From positions 1 through 64,000 of the IMG/VR virus record IMGVR_UViG_3300031962_000003: DNA of 64,000 nucleotides; one strand, 5' to 3'. The notes beneath the pieces are model-generated. The model worked only from the letters and a program-made list of their open reading frames with translations, had not been told where the DNA came from and ran no database searches. The position numbers and the translations under genes are program-made. This DNA is from a virus. Shown here piece after piece: positions 31,449 to 38,560 of the stretch (position 1 is the stretch's first letter; the number at the start of each line of letters is the position of its first letter).

Positions 31449-32218
31449 CGCAGCTTCTCCATCAGCTTCGAGACCTTCTCCTCGCTCGTGTGGACGTAGA
31501 TCTTCGCGAGCTCCAGGCTCGACCAGCGGAGCTGGGTCCGGACGTAGTTCCAGTCGAAGCCGGCCTCGATCAGTCGACTGGCCCGCGTGTGCCGGAGGAT
31601 GTGGATCAGGCTGGCGCGGTCCGGCTTGACGGCGTCGAGGATCTCCTCGAAGACCCGCTGCATGGTCCGGCGGGCGACTGGGAACAGGAGCTCGTCGGGC
31701 TGGAACTTCTCGACCCACTTCCGGAGCAGGCGGACGAACTCGCTCTTGTTGTCGAGGTCGACCGGCAGCTGCGGGTGGCCCTGCTTCTTCTCGGTCGGGA
31801 TCCGGACGATCGACATGGACCCGTCCTTCCACTCGAGGTACGTCTTCCGGATCGAGAGGGTCTCCCCGAGCCGGCAGCCGGTCTCGAGCGTGAACCAGAG
31901 TGCCATCCGCATGTGCTCGTCCTCGAGGGCGCGGATCTCCTTCAGAGTCGTCCGGTACTCCTCGTCACCGAGGAACTTCCGGCTGTCGATCGCCGTGTTC
32001 GTCGCGGCCGACATTCCCTTGCTGTACTTCGACCGGCAGCAGCCCTCCGTGCAGGTGATCACCTTCCGGCGGCCGTCGAAGAGGACCTTGATCTTCCGCG
32101 GACACTTGTGGCTCGGCGGCGTGCAGACCTTCGCCCGGCCGCCCATGTTGTACCGGGCCAGGTAGGCCCGGCCGCAGACGAAGCAGGTCGCCTTGACGCT
32201 GTAGTCGGTCTTACTCAC
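31445..32218 (-). CDS. Tyrosine recombinase with zinc-ribbon N-terminus
   Basis: 257 residues from GTG overlapping the upstream stop. The C-terminal 140 residues have ETGCRLGETLSIR (Arg I), a Lys strand region, HILRHTRASRLIEAG (HxxR) and SLELAKIYVHTSEEK with the nucleophile Tyr. The N-terminus is unusual: instead of the SAM-like core-binding domain it has CFVC, a CTPPSHKC site and further Cys (about residues 12-65). Probably integrates, resolves or inverts DNA. No attachment site could be identified. Confidence 0.85.
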   Translation of the reverse strand: MSKTDYSVKATCFVCGRAYLARYNMGGRAKVCTPPSHKCPRKIKVLFDGRRKVITCTEGCCRSKYSKGMSAATNTAIDSRKFLGDEEYRTTLKEIRALEDEHMRMALWFTLETGCRLGETLSIRKTYLEWKDGSMSIVRIPTEKKQGHPQLPVDLDNKSEFVRLLRKWVEKFQPDELLFPVARRTMQRVFEEILDAVKPDRASLIHILRHTRASRLIEAGFDWNYVRTQLRWSSLELAKIYVHTSEEKVSKLMEKLR

Positions 32219-32442
32219 GTCGTCAGCGTCCCCATACGGGCCTCGCCGATGCGCATCGCCAGGAGCTCGTAGAGCTCCTCGGCGCAGTGGATGTGCATCT
32301 GCATCCGGACGTCCTTCTTCGCGAGGACGAGATTGACCGTCGCGGTCACCTCGAGCGCGATCGATCCCTTCTCGACGTCCTTCGGGCAGACCAGGCACTC
32401 GCTCCCGTCCCCGAGGACGACCTTGAGCTTGTCGTTGATCAT
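32215..32442 (-). CDS. Small Cys/His protein
   Basis: 75 residues from ATG preceded by AAAGAGAC. LGDGSECLVCPKDVEKGSIA holds a CxxC, and QMHIHCAEELYELLAMR a HxHC. A compact metal site is likely. Overlaps both neighbours. Function unknown. Confidence 0.55.
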   Translation of the reverse strand: MINDKLKVVLGDGSECLVCPKDVEKGSIALEVTATVNLVLAKKDVRMQMHIHCAEELYELLAMRIGEARMGTLTT

Positions 32443-32537
32443 TGTCTCTTTCCTCTCCACCACCATCCGACGGCGACTCCGAGCCAGAACATGATCGTAC
32501 CGGTAAACGTTCCAACGAACTCGACCTCTGTTATCAT
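32439..32537 (-). CDS. 32-residue membrane protein
   Basis: Short frame with one helix (TGTIMFWLGVAVGWWW) and a basic end (RGKRQ). The start codon is three bases from the palindrome and a likely promoter lies 28 bases upstream. Start and stop overlaps with the next gene (ATGA) support it. Function unknown. Confidence 0.5.
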   Translation of the reverse strand: MITEVEFVGTFTGTIMFWLGVAVGWWWRGKRQ

Positions 32538-32540
32538 CTA

Positions 32541-32564
32541 GGCACTCAAGTTCTGTTCTGTGCC
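32541..32564. promoter_or_regulatory. 24-base palindrome copy at a transcription start
   Basis: GGCACTCAA ... TTCTGTGCC. On the minus strand it begins directly after a likely -10 (TAGATT, 32565-32570) and ends three bases before the ATG of the 32-residue gene, so it overlaps the expected transcription start. This is classic operator placement. Confidence 0.7.
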
Positions 32565-32593
32565 AATCTACTCCACGCCATCTTCCAGGTCAA
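32565..32593 (-). promoter_or_regulatory. Likely sigma-70 promoter
   Basis: Minus strand TTGACC (32588-32593), 17 bases, TAGATT (32565-32570). The palindrome follows at once. Confidence 0.55.
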
Positions 32594-32638
32594 TCGGTTT
32601 ACGGTCGTGTATACTCCAGTCGAAGACACGCCCCAACG

Positions 32639-32680
32639 GGGCCGAGGCCTGGTCGGGCTGTTCCGATTGGACCTCGGCCC
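32639..32680. terminator. Hairpin past the cupin-like gene
   Basis: GGGCCGAGG / CCTCGGCCC, nine pairs with a 24-base loop, just downstream (minus strand) of the 158-residue gene. A second short stem GCCCC-AAC-GGGGC is adjacent. No T-run, so termination is probable but not certain. Confidence 0.5.
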
Positions 32681-32684
32681 TACT

Positions 32685-33161
32685 CTAGAAGCTCACCCAG
32701 TTTCCGGCTCCGTACTTCCGGTCGAAGAACTTCTCGTACGGCTCCCACTCGCACTCGATAGATCTGGTAGGGTTCACGCGCCGATAAAAACCCCAGTGGC
32801 GCTTCTTTCCGGTCACGAGGACAAGCGTCCAGGCTGGGCGCTCGAGGACCAGCCGATGCGCGTCTTCGGCCTTGTGTCGAACTATATTTCCAGCTCGTAT
32901 ACGTCTTGGCCAATCCTGAACACCTAGGTGATCTGGGACGGAGTTTATCTCGTGGTACCCCTCCCATAGGATCAACGAGACGAAGTTCCAGGGATGATCG
33001 TGAAGCTCAATATCCTCGTCGCTCCGGAGGATGTGGTGCAGGAAGATCTTAAACCAAGGACACCGAAACAGCTTGTAGCGGACCATGTAAACGTCGTTCT
33101 CGTCAGACGAGATCACAACGTGCGGAAGGATTCTCCTTAGGATTCGGTCGATCCAGTTCAT
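32685..33161 (-). CDS. Cupin-like protein, HDHPW family
   Basis: 158 residues from ATG. WFKIFLHHILRSDEDIELHD then HPWNFVSLILWEGYHE, HRLVLERPAWTLVLVTGKKR and HWGF follow the same order in the protein at 36199-36642 (HDHPWSFLSVVLWGSYVE, RPVWTLVFTGPKRKTWGF). The HxHPW plus later His is a cupin-type metal site. Phage cupins of this family lack an assigned substrate. Paralogy within one phage suggests two related modifying or sensing roles. Confidence 0.7.
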   Translation of the reverse strand: MNWIDRILRRILPHVVISSDENDVYMVRYKLFRCPWFKIFLHHILRSDEDIELHDHPWNFVSLILWEGYHEINSVPDHLGVQDWPRRIRAGNIVRHKAEDAHRLVLERPAWTLVLVTGKKRHWGFYRRVNPTRSIECEWEPYEKFFDRKYGAGNWVSF

Positions 33162-33163
33162 AG

Positions 33164-33436
33164 CTAAAACGGAATGTCCTCGTCCTCCGTACCCTTCAAA
33201 TTGTCGTAGACGACCCTGACCGTTCGACGAAGCCCCCAGATGTACTTCTTTCCCCACACCTTTTTCAGTCGCTCCATCGACTCCTCCGGAACCTCGCAGT
33301 GATCGAAGCACTGGGCTTCCTTGTTGTGCGAGCCGGCCGACACACCGATCGCCTCGAGTTCCTTCTGCTCGTCGAGACGGCCGCCGATCCAGCCGATGTA
33401 GATGACTCTAGTCTTTGCCACGGTCTGACGGGTCAA
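33164..33436 (-). CDS. Unknown small protein
   Basis: 90 residues from a TTG at 33436 with AAGGA nearby; a GTG at 33421 is an alternative. VIYIGWIGGRLDEQKELEAI and later VWGKKYIWGLRRTVRVVYDN. Either start overlaps the DUF3310 gene. Function unknown. Confidence 0.45.
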   Translation of the reverse strand: MTRQTVAKTRVIYIGWIGGRLDEQKELEAIGVSAGSHNKEAQCFDHCEVPEESMERLKKVWGKKYIWGLRRTVRVVYDNLKGTEDEDIPF

Positions 33437-33776
33437 GTTCCTTGATTCTCTCGTTCAGGTAAAAACGAGCCTTTTTTAAGTCTTGGGCGGTCTTCGTCGA
33501 ATCCTTCTTCCCAGCCCGGGCGATGTACTTGACCGTGTTCCAGAGGTACGCGTCCCGGTCGAGGCCCCAGGCCTTCAGGACTTTGATCACCTCGTAGACG
33601 GTGTCGCCGCCGTAGTGGGAAGGATGGTTTACAGCCTCTCGATCCCTATAAGCTCTCTCAAGAACCGGAGCTCCAGTCGCACCGCAACCCTTGTGGGGAG
33701 TAATGTACCCCTCTTTCGTGAGCCTGATACCGTCAGTCCCGCAGATCCCGCACTTGCCGACCTTGTGTAGAGCCAT
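33408..33776 (-). CDS. DUF3310 protein with zinc-ribbon N-terminus
   Basis: 122 residues from ATG with AGGAGAGG upstream. CGICGTDGIRL and later C give an N-terminal metal site. VNHPSHYGGDTVYEVIKVLK, DRDAYLWNTVKYIARAGKKD and LKKARFYLNERIKE are the DUF3310 core. The T7 member (gp1.7) is a nucleotide kinase acting on dTMP and dGMP, so a nucleotide role is likely, in keeping with ThyX next door. Confidence 0.85.
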   Translation of the reverse strand: MALHKVGKCGICGTDGIRLTKEGYITPHKGCGATGAPVLERAYRDREAVNHPSHYGGDTVYEVIKVLKAWGLDRDAYLWNTVKYIARAGKKDSTKTAQDLKKARFYLNERIKELDPSDRGKD

Positions 33777-33787
33777 CGCCCCTCTCC

Positions 33788-34579
33788 TTAGATCTTCGAG
33801 TTCGGAGTTACCCATTCCCCTTTTTCGTTCCGCGTGAAGTCCTGGAAGACGTTCGGCCAGCGGGCCTTCGAGATGTGGGCGACCTCGTCGAAGACGAGTC
33901 GGATCTCCACCTCGGCCGACTCCGCGGTCCGGAGCTCGACGAGGTGCCGAAGCGCCCGGAAGTTCATCGACATCCCGATCGTCGTCGCCAGGCCGATCGG
34001 CGCGAGCCGGCGCATCGCCGAGGTGATTTTCTTCTTGGTCTCGAAGTTCGTCCCGGGCTCGTCGAGGTGGAAGTGATCGGCCATCCTCAGCTGGATCTCC
34101 TCGAGGCTTCTGAAAGTCGTCTCAAAGAGGTCGACCAGGCCGGCCTCGTGCTCGATCTCCTGCGGGAGCCAGAGGCCGAGGTCCGTCAGACGGACGTACC
34201 GGAGCGACTCCTGGCTGAAGGCAGTCCCAACCCGGTGCCGGACGAGCTCGTGCGTGAAGACGCGCGAGACGTCGGCGAAGATCCAGTTCGTCTGGGAGTG
34301 CTCGAGGACCGAGCCGTGCCGGGACTTGATGATGTTCGCGAGGTAAACGTCGTTCCCCTCGCGGACCTTCTGGACGTTGGGATTCAGGCCGGGCTTGAAG
34401 GCCCTGTAGCAGACGCGTCCCATCACTTCGACCAGCGTCTCGGCGTCGGACTGCTTTCCGTCCCGGAGGTTATCCTCCCCCCACTCCGGAGCGCCGACGT
34501 GCTCGAGGTACTGACGAAGACTTGAGTAGTCGAAGTACGTTTCGCCGACCAGGAACACTTTAGGTTGGACACGTCTCAT
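33788..34579 (-). CDS. thyX: Flavin-dependent thymidylate synthase ThyX
   Basis: 263 residues. VLEHSQTNWIFADVSRVFTH, then ELVRHRVGTAFSQESLRYVR, the ThyX motif RHRxxTx5SxR with FAD and dUMP contacts. ETKKKITSAMRRLAPIGLAT and MNFRALRHLVELRTAESAEV complete the active site. It methylates dUMP to dTMP with methylenetetrahydrofolate and FAD, which supplies thymidine for virus DNA. Slightly longer than bacterial ThyX (about 220-250), with an N-terminal extension. Confidence 0.95.
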   Translation of the reverse strand: MRRVQPKVFLVGETYFDYSSLRQYLEHVGAPEWGEDNLRDGKQSDAETLVEVMGRVCYRAFKPGLNPNVQKVREGNDVYLANIIKSRHGSVLEHSQTNWIFADVSRVFTHELVRHRVGTAFSQESLRYVRLTDLGLWLPQEIEHEAGLVDLFETTFRSLEEIQLRMADHFHLDEPGTNFETKKKITSAMRRLAPIGLATTIGMSMNFRALRHLVELRTAESAEVEIRLVFDEVAHISKARWPNVFQDFTRNEKGEWVTPNSKI

Positions 34580-34594
34580 CTTCCGTCTCCTCTC

Positions 34595-34858
34595 TTACCG
34601 TTCCGAAACTCTGATCTCTCCGTTGCTGATTCTGTCCCAGACTGCCTTCAGTTCGATATAGCCATTGGTCCAGGAGATCCCGTTGAGGTCCATGTCGCGC
34701 ACTGCGTGGGCGATCGCATCCCTGATCTCCTTTGTTATCAACACGTCCATCGTCGCGATGTGCCGCTTCAAGCAGGTGTCACACAGCTTCACGCTGCCCC
34801 ACATCCCGAGCGGACCTCCGCAGCGCGGGCAGAGTTCAGGAGAAAACGGTACGCTCAT
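34595..34858 (-). CDS. Small zinc-ribbon protein
   Basis: 87 residues from ATG. CPRCGGPLGMWGSVKLCDTC is a zinc ribbon, followed by a helical C-terminus (HIATMDVLITKEIRDAIAHA). Start overlaps the stop of the membrane gene. Function unknown. Confidence 0.6.
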   Translation of the reverse strand: MSVPFSPELCPRCGGPLGMWGSVKLCDTCLKRHIATMDVLITKEIRDAIAHAVRDMDLNGISWTNGYIELKAVWDRISNGEIRVSER

Positions 34859-35226
34859 CTGACGTCCACCACATAATGGTCCGGGTCCAAAACGATCGTA
34901 ACCGTGACATTCGATGCCTGAGCGATCTTGATCTTTCCGAGAAGTGTTTCGGAGGACACGGTGAATCTGATTAGAACTGGATCCGGAACTACATCCGGCT
35001 GGCAGAGGTCGATCATGACCGTATCGAGATCGCCCTCCCAATTCTTAAAGAGGAGACCGGCCCTATACAGCCGTTTAACGGTTCCGGTCTGTAGAGTGGC
35101 TACCCCTCTCTGCCCAGCCCCGGAACCCCTGATGTGACTTACCGGAAGAACTACGCAGAACAGGACGATGGCCAGCATCGCCGCCATCGCAAGAGCTGTA
35201 GCAAAGACCTCAAACAGCTTACTCAT
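34855..35226 (-). CDS. Membrane-anchored protein
   Basis: 123 residues. N-terminal helix (about 8-29, ATALAMAAMLAIVLFCVVLP), then a short beta-rich extracytoplasmic domain (LIRFTVSSETLLGKIKIAQA). Next to a lipoprotein whose stop overlaps its start by four bases, as is seen in two-component spanin pairs, but lengths do not prove it. Confidence 0.55.
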   Translation of the reverse strand: MSKLFEVFATALAMAAMLAIVLFCVVLPVSHIRGSGAGQRGVATLQTGTVKRLYRAGLLFKNWEGDLDTVMIDLCQPDVVPDPVLIRFTVSSETLLGKIKIAQASNVTVTIVLDPDHYVVDVR

Positions 35227-35459
35227 TGCTTGTGGTTCCAGTGCGGGTAGACCTGGACGATCCTCGGAGTCCTTTTGCTGACGTCGACGGCGTAGAGTGT
35301 GTCTGTCTCGTCGTCGTAGAGTTCAAGCATGGCGATTCTCTCTATGTGCGCCTCTACGTGATCCGGGGCGCTACTGGCGATCTCGAGTCGTGTCAGACCG
35401 TTGATTCGCGATGGGCAGCAGCCGCCAACCAAGAGCAAAATCAGTAGAAGGTATTTCAT
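35223..35459 (-). CDS. Small lipoprotein
   Basis: 78 residues. MKYLLLILLLVGGCCPSR is a signal with lipobox LVGGC. The remainder is a small alpha-beta domain (AMLELYDDETDTLYAVDVSK). Together with the membrane protein that overlaps it, it could form an i-spanin/o-spanin pair for outer-membrane disruption in a Gram-negative host. Inference. Confidence 0.65.
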   Translation of the reverse strand: MKYLLLILLLVGGCCPSRINGLTRLEIASSAPDHVEAHIERIAMLELYDDETDTLYAVDVSKRTPRIVQVYPHWNHKQ

Positions 35460-35641
35460 GCTTTCCTTTCGCTGGATTTGCGAACGTTCTTTGTGAACCG
35501 TATCCGGCTGGCGATCTCGTCGCAGGCCGCGTTCCATCCCTCATTCTGTCGCTGGTAGCCGGTCATGACCTTCATCTCTTCGGCCATCCGGGCAAGCCCT
35601 TCCTTCAACTGATTGCCGGAAAGTCTCTTCAGCTTTGTCAT
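35456..35641 (-). CDS. Small basic helical protein
   Basis: 61 residues. Helical and basic, MAEEMKVMTGYQRQNEGWNA in the middle. Overlaps the lipoprotein gene by four bases. Function unknown. Confidence 0.5.
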   Translation of the reverse strand: MTKLKRLSGNQLKEGLARMAEEMKVMTGYQRQNEGWNAACDEIASRIRFTKNVRKSSERKA

Positions 35642-35643
35642 GG

Positions 35644-36186
35644 TTAAGCCTCGCCTTTCATCGTCTCTTCGTTCAACTTCTTGACGCTGATTTCCCCTCT
35701 GGCGAGCTGGCCCAGAAGGTCGCCGCCGTGGGCGATACCGTCGTCGCGCTGGCTCCTCAGCGCGGCCCGCACCGCCAAGTCAAGGCGGTCGATCGCCTTC
35801 CCGGTCGCTGCCGGGCCTTTGTAGACCAGCGCCTTTTCGTAGAACGTGGTGTAGTAGGTTCGCCCGCGGGTCTCCGCAGGAATCGGAGTGACGTCTTTGG
35901 CGTAGGCGTCCCTATGGGACTTCGACGGGGTCAAGACTCGCCGGGTCAACGCCTGGAACGCCTCGATCAGTTCCTTCCTAATTTCGTCGTCACGAACGAA
36001 AAAGTGGGGCCAGTCCGGGACCAGCCGGAACAGAGCCCCTTCCTTGCTCTCCTCTTTGTGGTCCGCGTCCATCTTGACGGCCCTTCCCAGCGAGAGCAGC
36101 TTCGCGCATTCGTCGCAAAGGCGGTCGGCATAGCGCCAACCCTTCGCTCCGCACCCGTGGCAAGGCTTATAAGTTCCGTGATTCAT
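35644..36186 (-). CDS. Zinc-ribbon protein, 180 residues
   Basis: CHGCGAKGWRYADRLCDECA is the N-terminal ribbon. The rest is a helical domain (EIRKELIEAFQALTRRVLTP, KAIDRLDLAVRAALRSQRD). A DNA-binding or adaptor role is possible. No family recognised. Confidence 0.6.
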   Translation of the reverse strand: MNHGTYKPCHGCGAKGWRYADRLCDECAKLLSLGRAVKMDADHKEESKEGALFRLVPDWPHFFVRDDEIRKELIEAFQALTRRVLTPSKSHRDAYAKDVTPIPAETRGRTYYTTFYEKALVYKGPAATGKAIDRLDLAVRAALRSQRDDGIAHGGDLLGQLARGEISVKKLNEETMKGEA

Positions 36187-36198
36187 GGTATAGCTCTT

Positions 36199-36642
36199 CT
36201 ATGCCCCGTAAAGTTTCTCGTAGTCCGTCCACTTTACGAACCGTGTCCCGCCGTCGACCCAGAATCCCCACGTCTTGCGCTTCGGCCCGGTGAACACCAG
36301 CGTCCAGACCGGGCGACGGCTACACTCCCGGATCGAATGGCGGTCGGTAGAACTCTTCCAGTTCCACCAGTGGACCTTCTTCACCCCGGCTGGGGTGTCC
36401 TCGACGTAGGAGCCCCACAGGACGACGGACAGGAAGCTCCAGGGATGGTCGTGCATGTCCCGCTGGCGGTCTGGCCGGTAGATCCGGTGCAGCATGATCT
36501 GGAACCATGGCGTCACGATGATCCGGAGCCGGTCGAGGTACTCGTCGCCCGGCGTCCCGATGATGAACCGGTCGAAGAGATCCCACCGCTTCGGCGGCTT
36601 GTAGTTCCAGGGCTTTGCTTCTGTCTTCGCCATAGCATTCAA
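36199..36642 (-). CDS. Cupin-like protein, HDHPW family (paralogue)
   Basis: 147 residues. WFQIMLHRIYRPDRQRDMHD, HPWSFLSVVLWGSYVE and RPVWTLVFTGPKRKTWGFWV line up with the protein at 32685-33161 over about 120 residues. The HxHPW site is intact. Same unknown role. Confidence 0.7.
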   Translation of the reverse strand: MNAMAKTEAKPWNYKPPKRWDLFDRFIIGTPGDEYLDRLRIIVTPWFQIMLHRIYRPDRQRDMHDHPWSFLSVVLWGSYVEDTPAGVKKVHWWNWKSSTDRHSIRECSRRPVWTLVFTGPKRKTWGFWVDGGTRFVKWTDYEKLYGA

Positions 36643-36884
36643 TCCTCGTCGTAGAATCCGACGATCTTGCAGAGCTTGGCGACGAACTCTGGGGCCTCAA
36701 TCTGGGGGGCGTCCCGCTGCATTACGGACTCCTCGCCGCCGATCTTGTGCCGCTTTACGAAATCTCGGACCAGCCTAAGAAGCTCGCTGCCCCTCTCGAA
36801 ATCTGCGCGTTCGTCCTCGGCATCCTTCGAGTCGCGGTCGCCGTCATCGAATCCCATTTCTTTACCCTTCCGGATAGCAATCAT
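36639..36884 (-). CDS. Small charged protein
   Basis: 81 residues from ATG at 36884. Asp/Glu-rich N-terminal half, helical C-terminal half (EAPEFVAKLCKIVGFYDED). Overlaps both neighbours. Function unknown. Confidence 0.5.
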   Translation of the reverse strand: MIAIRKGKEMGFDDGDRDSKDAEDERADFERGSELLRLVRDFVKRHKIGGEESVMQRDAPQIEAPEFVAKLCKIVGFYDED

Positions 36885-36885
36885 C

Positions 36886-37287
36886 TCACTTCTTGAAAAT
36901 CGCGCAGGACGGGGAGTGTTGCCCGGCTCCATCCATTGCGGGAACAAAGCAATCGCACTCCGGCTTGGCTTTTGGCTTTTCTACGACCTTGTGATTGCAG
37001 TAGTGATTCCGTACCTTTCCGCAATGGCACGGTTCCCCGCAGTCGCAAACTGACTTTTCAGCGCATTCACAAATTGTTGAGTCCTTGTCGTGCTCGTCGC
37101 ACTTCGGCCCGGCCACGCCACGATCCAAAGCCTTCCATCTGTTAGAGAAAGTCAGGCAGGCACAACAGCCGTCGCACTTCCGGACAGCGGCCTGATACTC
37201 GCCAATCTTCAGCTCCAACTCCCTCACCTTAGCGCGGAGCATGTCGATTCGGGCCCCAGGCGTCATTAGTTCGTCCTGTTCGCTCAT
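36886..37287 (-). CDS. Cysteine-rich metal-binding protein
   Basis: 133 residues with about 16 Cys. A short coiled coil (RIDMLRAKVRELELKIGEYQ) is followed by CDGCCAC, CDEHDKDSTICECAEKSV, CDCGEPCHCGK and later CDC. The density of Cys suggests several zinc or Fe-S sites. Unlike any phage family I know. Function unknown. Confidence 0.6.
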   Translation of the reverse strand: MSEQDELMTPGARIDMLRAKVRELELKIGEYQAAVRKCDGCCACLTFSNRWKALDRGVAGPKCDEHDKDSTICECAEKSVCDCGEPCHCGKVRNHYCNHKVVEKPKAKPECDCFVPAMDGAGQHSPSCAIFKK

Positions 37288-37595
37288 GCGCCATCTTTCT
37301 TTTCCAAGAAGTCCCTGATCGCAGAGGCCCACCGACAGTCTTCATTCTCAATTCGCAGGAGCATTTCCTTGTAGCGGGTCAGGTCTTGGATCTTGAGTTC
37401 CAACTTTTCAGCCTTGTCGATCCATTCAGCGTGGCAGACAGCGCAGGCACTGCCTGCGTGCTCCGGAGGATGATTGCAGGTGAACGGACCGCGGAGCCGA
37501 TCGATCTCCTCGATCAGCTCGTCCATCCAGGTGGACTTCGGGCCGTCGACGGCTGCAGCCATCTGCCGAAGCTCTTCCAGGCGAGCAGGGGTCAT
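37284..37595 (-). CDS. Helical protein with CxxC
   Basis: 103 residues, helical, with CNHPPEHAGSACAVCHAEW in the middle (four Cys/His). Overlaps neighbours by four bases. Function unknown. Confidence 0.55.
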   Translation of the reverse strand: MTPARLEELRQMAAAVDGPKSTWMDELIEEIDRLRGPFTCNHPPEHAGSACAVCHAEWIDKAEKLELKIQDLTRYKEMLLRIENEDCRWASAIRDFLEKKDGA

Positions 37596-37696
37596 AGCCT
37601 CACCTTAGATTTACAGGGGCGAGGGCTCGGAACCCTACGCCCCACGAACACCAGCGGCCCGGGACTTCCCGGCCGGTCGGCATAACTGTCGTCCAT
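37592..37696 (-). CDS. 34-residue protein directly after a palindrome
   Basis: Short frame, Arg/Pro-rich, whose ATG touches the 24-base palindrome (AGTGCC then ATG) and whose stop overlaps the next start by four bases. Low information content but placement is the same as for the 63-residue gene at 28216. Function unknown. Confidence 0.4.
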   Translation of the reverse strand: MDDSYADRPGSPGPLVFVGRRVPSPRPCKSKVRL

Positions 37697-37720
37697 GGCA
37701 CTAAATCACAGATGAGTGCC
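37697..37720. promoter_or_regulatory. 24-base palindrome copy
   Basis: GGCACT ... AGTGCC, six perfect outer pairs, 24 bases. It overlaps the 3' end of the upstream gene and abuts the next ATG. Confidence 0.65.
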
Positions 37721-37984
37721 GTTTTTCTTTGACTTTCGGTCCTCTTCGACGAGCTCGACCATCTTGTCCTTGGCGAACTTGTAGGCCGCGATCCACTCCT
37801 GGACGATCCTGGCCGCCTTCAGATAGGCCTCGGACGGCGTCTTTGTGATCTCCTGACCCGGGACGTAGGTCGCCCAGATCAGATCCCGGAGCCGTTTCGG
37901 CAGCGTGAACCAGTGGGTCCGACAACCCCACATCTTCGGAGGAACTGGCTGTCCGCATTCCGGCCAATGGCAGGTATGAGTCAT
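37706..37984 (-). CDS. Zinc-binding protein (CxPECG type)
   Basis: 92 residues from ATG. THTCHWPECGQPVPPKMWGC then RTHWFTLPKRLRDLIWATYV is a common phage module: CxxxxC plus CxxHW and LP..L. A helical C-terminus follows. Known in many phages without assigned role. Overlaps the regulator gene by four bases. Confidence 0.65.
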   Translation of the reverse strand: MTHTCHWPECGQPVPPKMWGCRTHWFTLPKRLRDLIWATYVPGQEITKTPSEAYLKAARIVQEWIAAYKFAKDKMVELVEEDRKSKKNGTHL

Positions 37985-38262
37985 ACAATCCCACACAACC
38001 GCTTCGCGCGGGCATGATCCATTAGGCGGACGTTTGTCTTTACGCCAATTCCGCGAGATCCTCTCTGACCCCACCGAACCCCGACCAGTAGGATGCCGGC
38101 GTCGTTAATGGCCTTTAAAATTCTCCAGACCTGCCGACGCGACAGCTCGGTGAGCTCCATAAGCTCCTGTATGTCCGCACCGAACCGATGATCGGTTAGG
38201 TAGATCAGAACTTTCAGAGCCCGATCCACCGAGCATCCACGGTACCGATTCTCTCCACTCAT
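37981..38262 (-). CDS. Winged-helix regulator (IclR-like HTH)
   Basis: 93 residues. SVDRALKVLIYLTDHRFGAD then ELMELTELSRRQVWRILKAI is the winged helix of IclR-type or GntR-type DNA-binding domains, followed by a wing strand region. Likely a small transcription regulator. Candidate binder of nearby palindromes (speculation). Confidence 0.65.
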   Translation of the reverse strand: MSGENRYRGCSVDRALKVLIYLTDHRFGADIQELMELTELSRRQVWRILKAINDAGILLVGVRWGQRGSRGIGVKTNVRLMDHARAKRLCGIV

Positions 38263-38263
38263 A

Positions 38264-38542
38264 TCACTTCTTCGCGCGCCTCTGGCGCTCCTTCAGGAGC
38301 GCGTCGGCGTACTCGGCGGCGTGGATAGCCGACCACTTCGGATCGGCGAGCTCCTTCTTGTCGGAGCCGGACATGATGACCGCGGCCAAGGCTTGCTGAG
38401 CAGTGGCGTCCCAGAAGAGCGAATCGTACGCGATCGCGATCTTCTCGACCGCCTTGCCGGCGGCCTCGTGGGCGTGCCGGTGGGCGAGCTCGTCGGGGAT
38501 GCGACGAGCGGGCAGACCGCTATCCTTCGGATCCTTTGGCAT
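38264..38542 (-). CDS. Small helical protein
   Basis: 92 residues, helical throughout (HEAAGKAVEKIAIAYDSLFW). No motif. Function unknown. Confidence 0.5.
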   Translation of the reverse strand: MPKDPKDSGLPARRIPDELAHRHAHEAAGKAVEKIAIAYDSLFWDATAQQALAAVIMSGSDKKELADPKWSAIHAAEYADALLKERQRRAKK

Positions 38543-38560
38543 GTACCCCTCCCTTTGAAC

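Noticed and set aside
31445-32218. Prophage attachment site near the recombinase
   Set aside because: No tRNA-end-like sequence or core direct repeat was found nearby, so lysogeny cannot be claimed.
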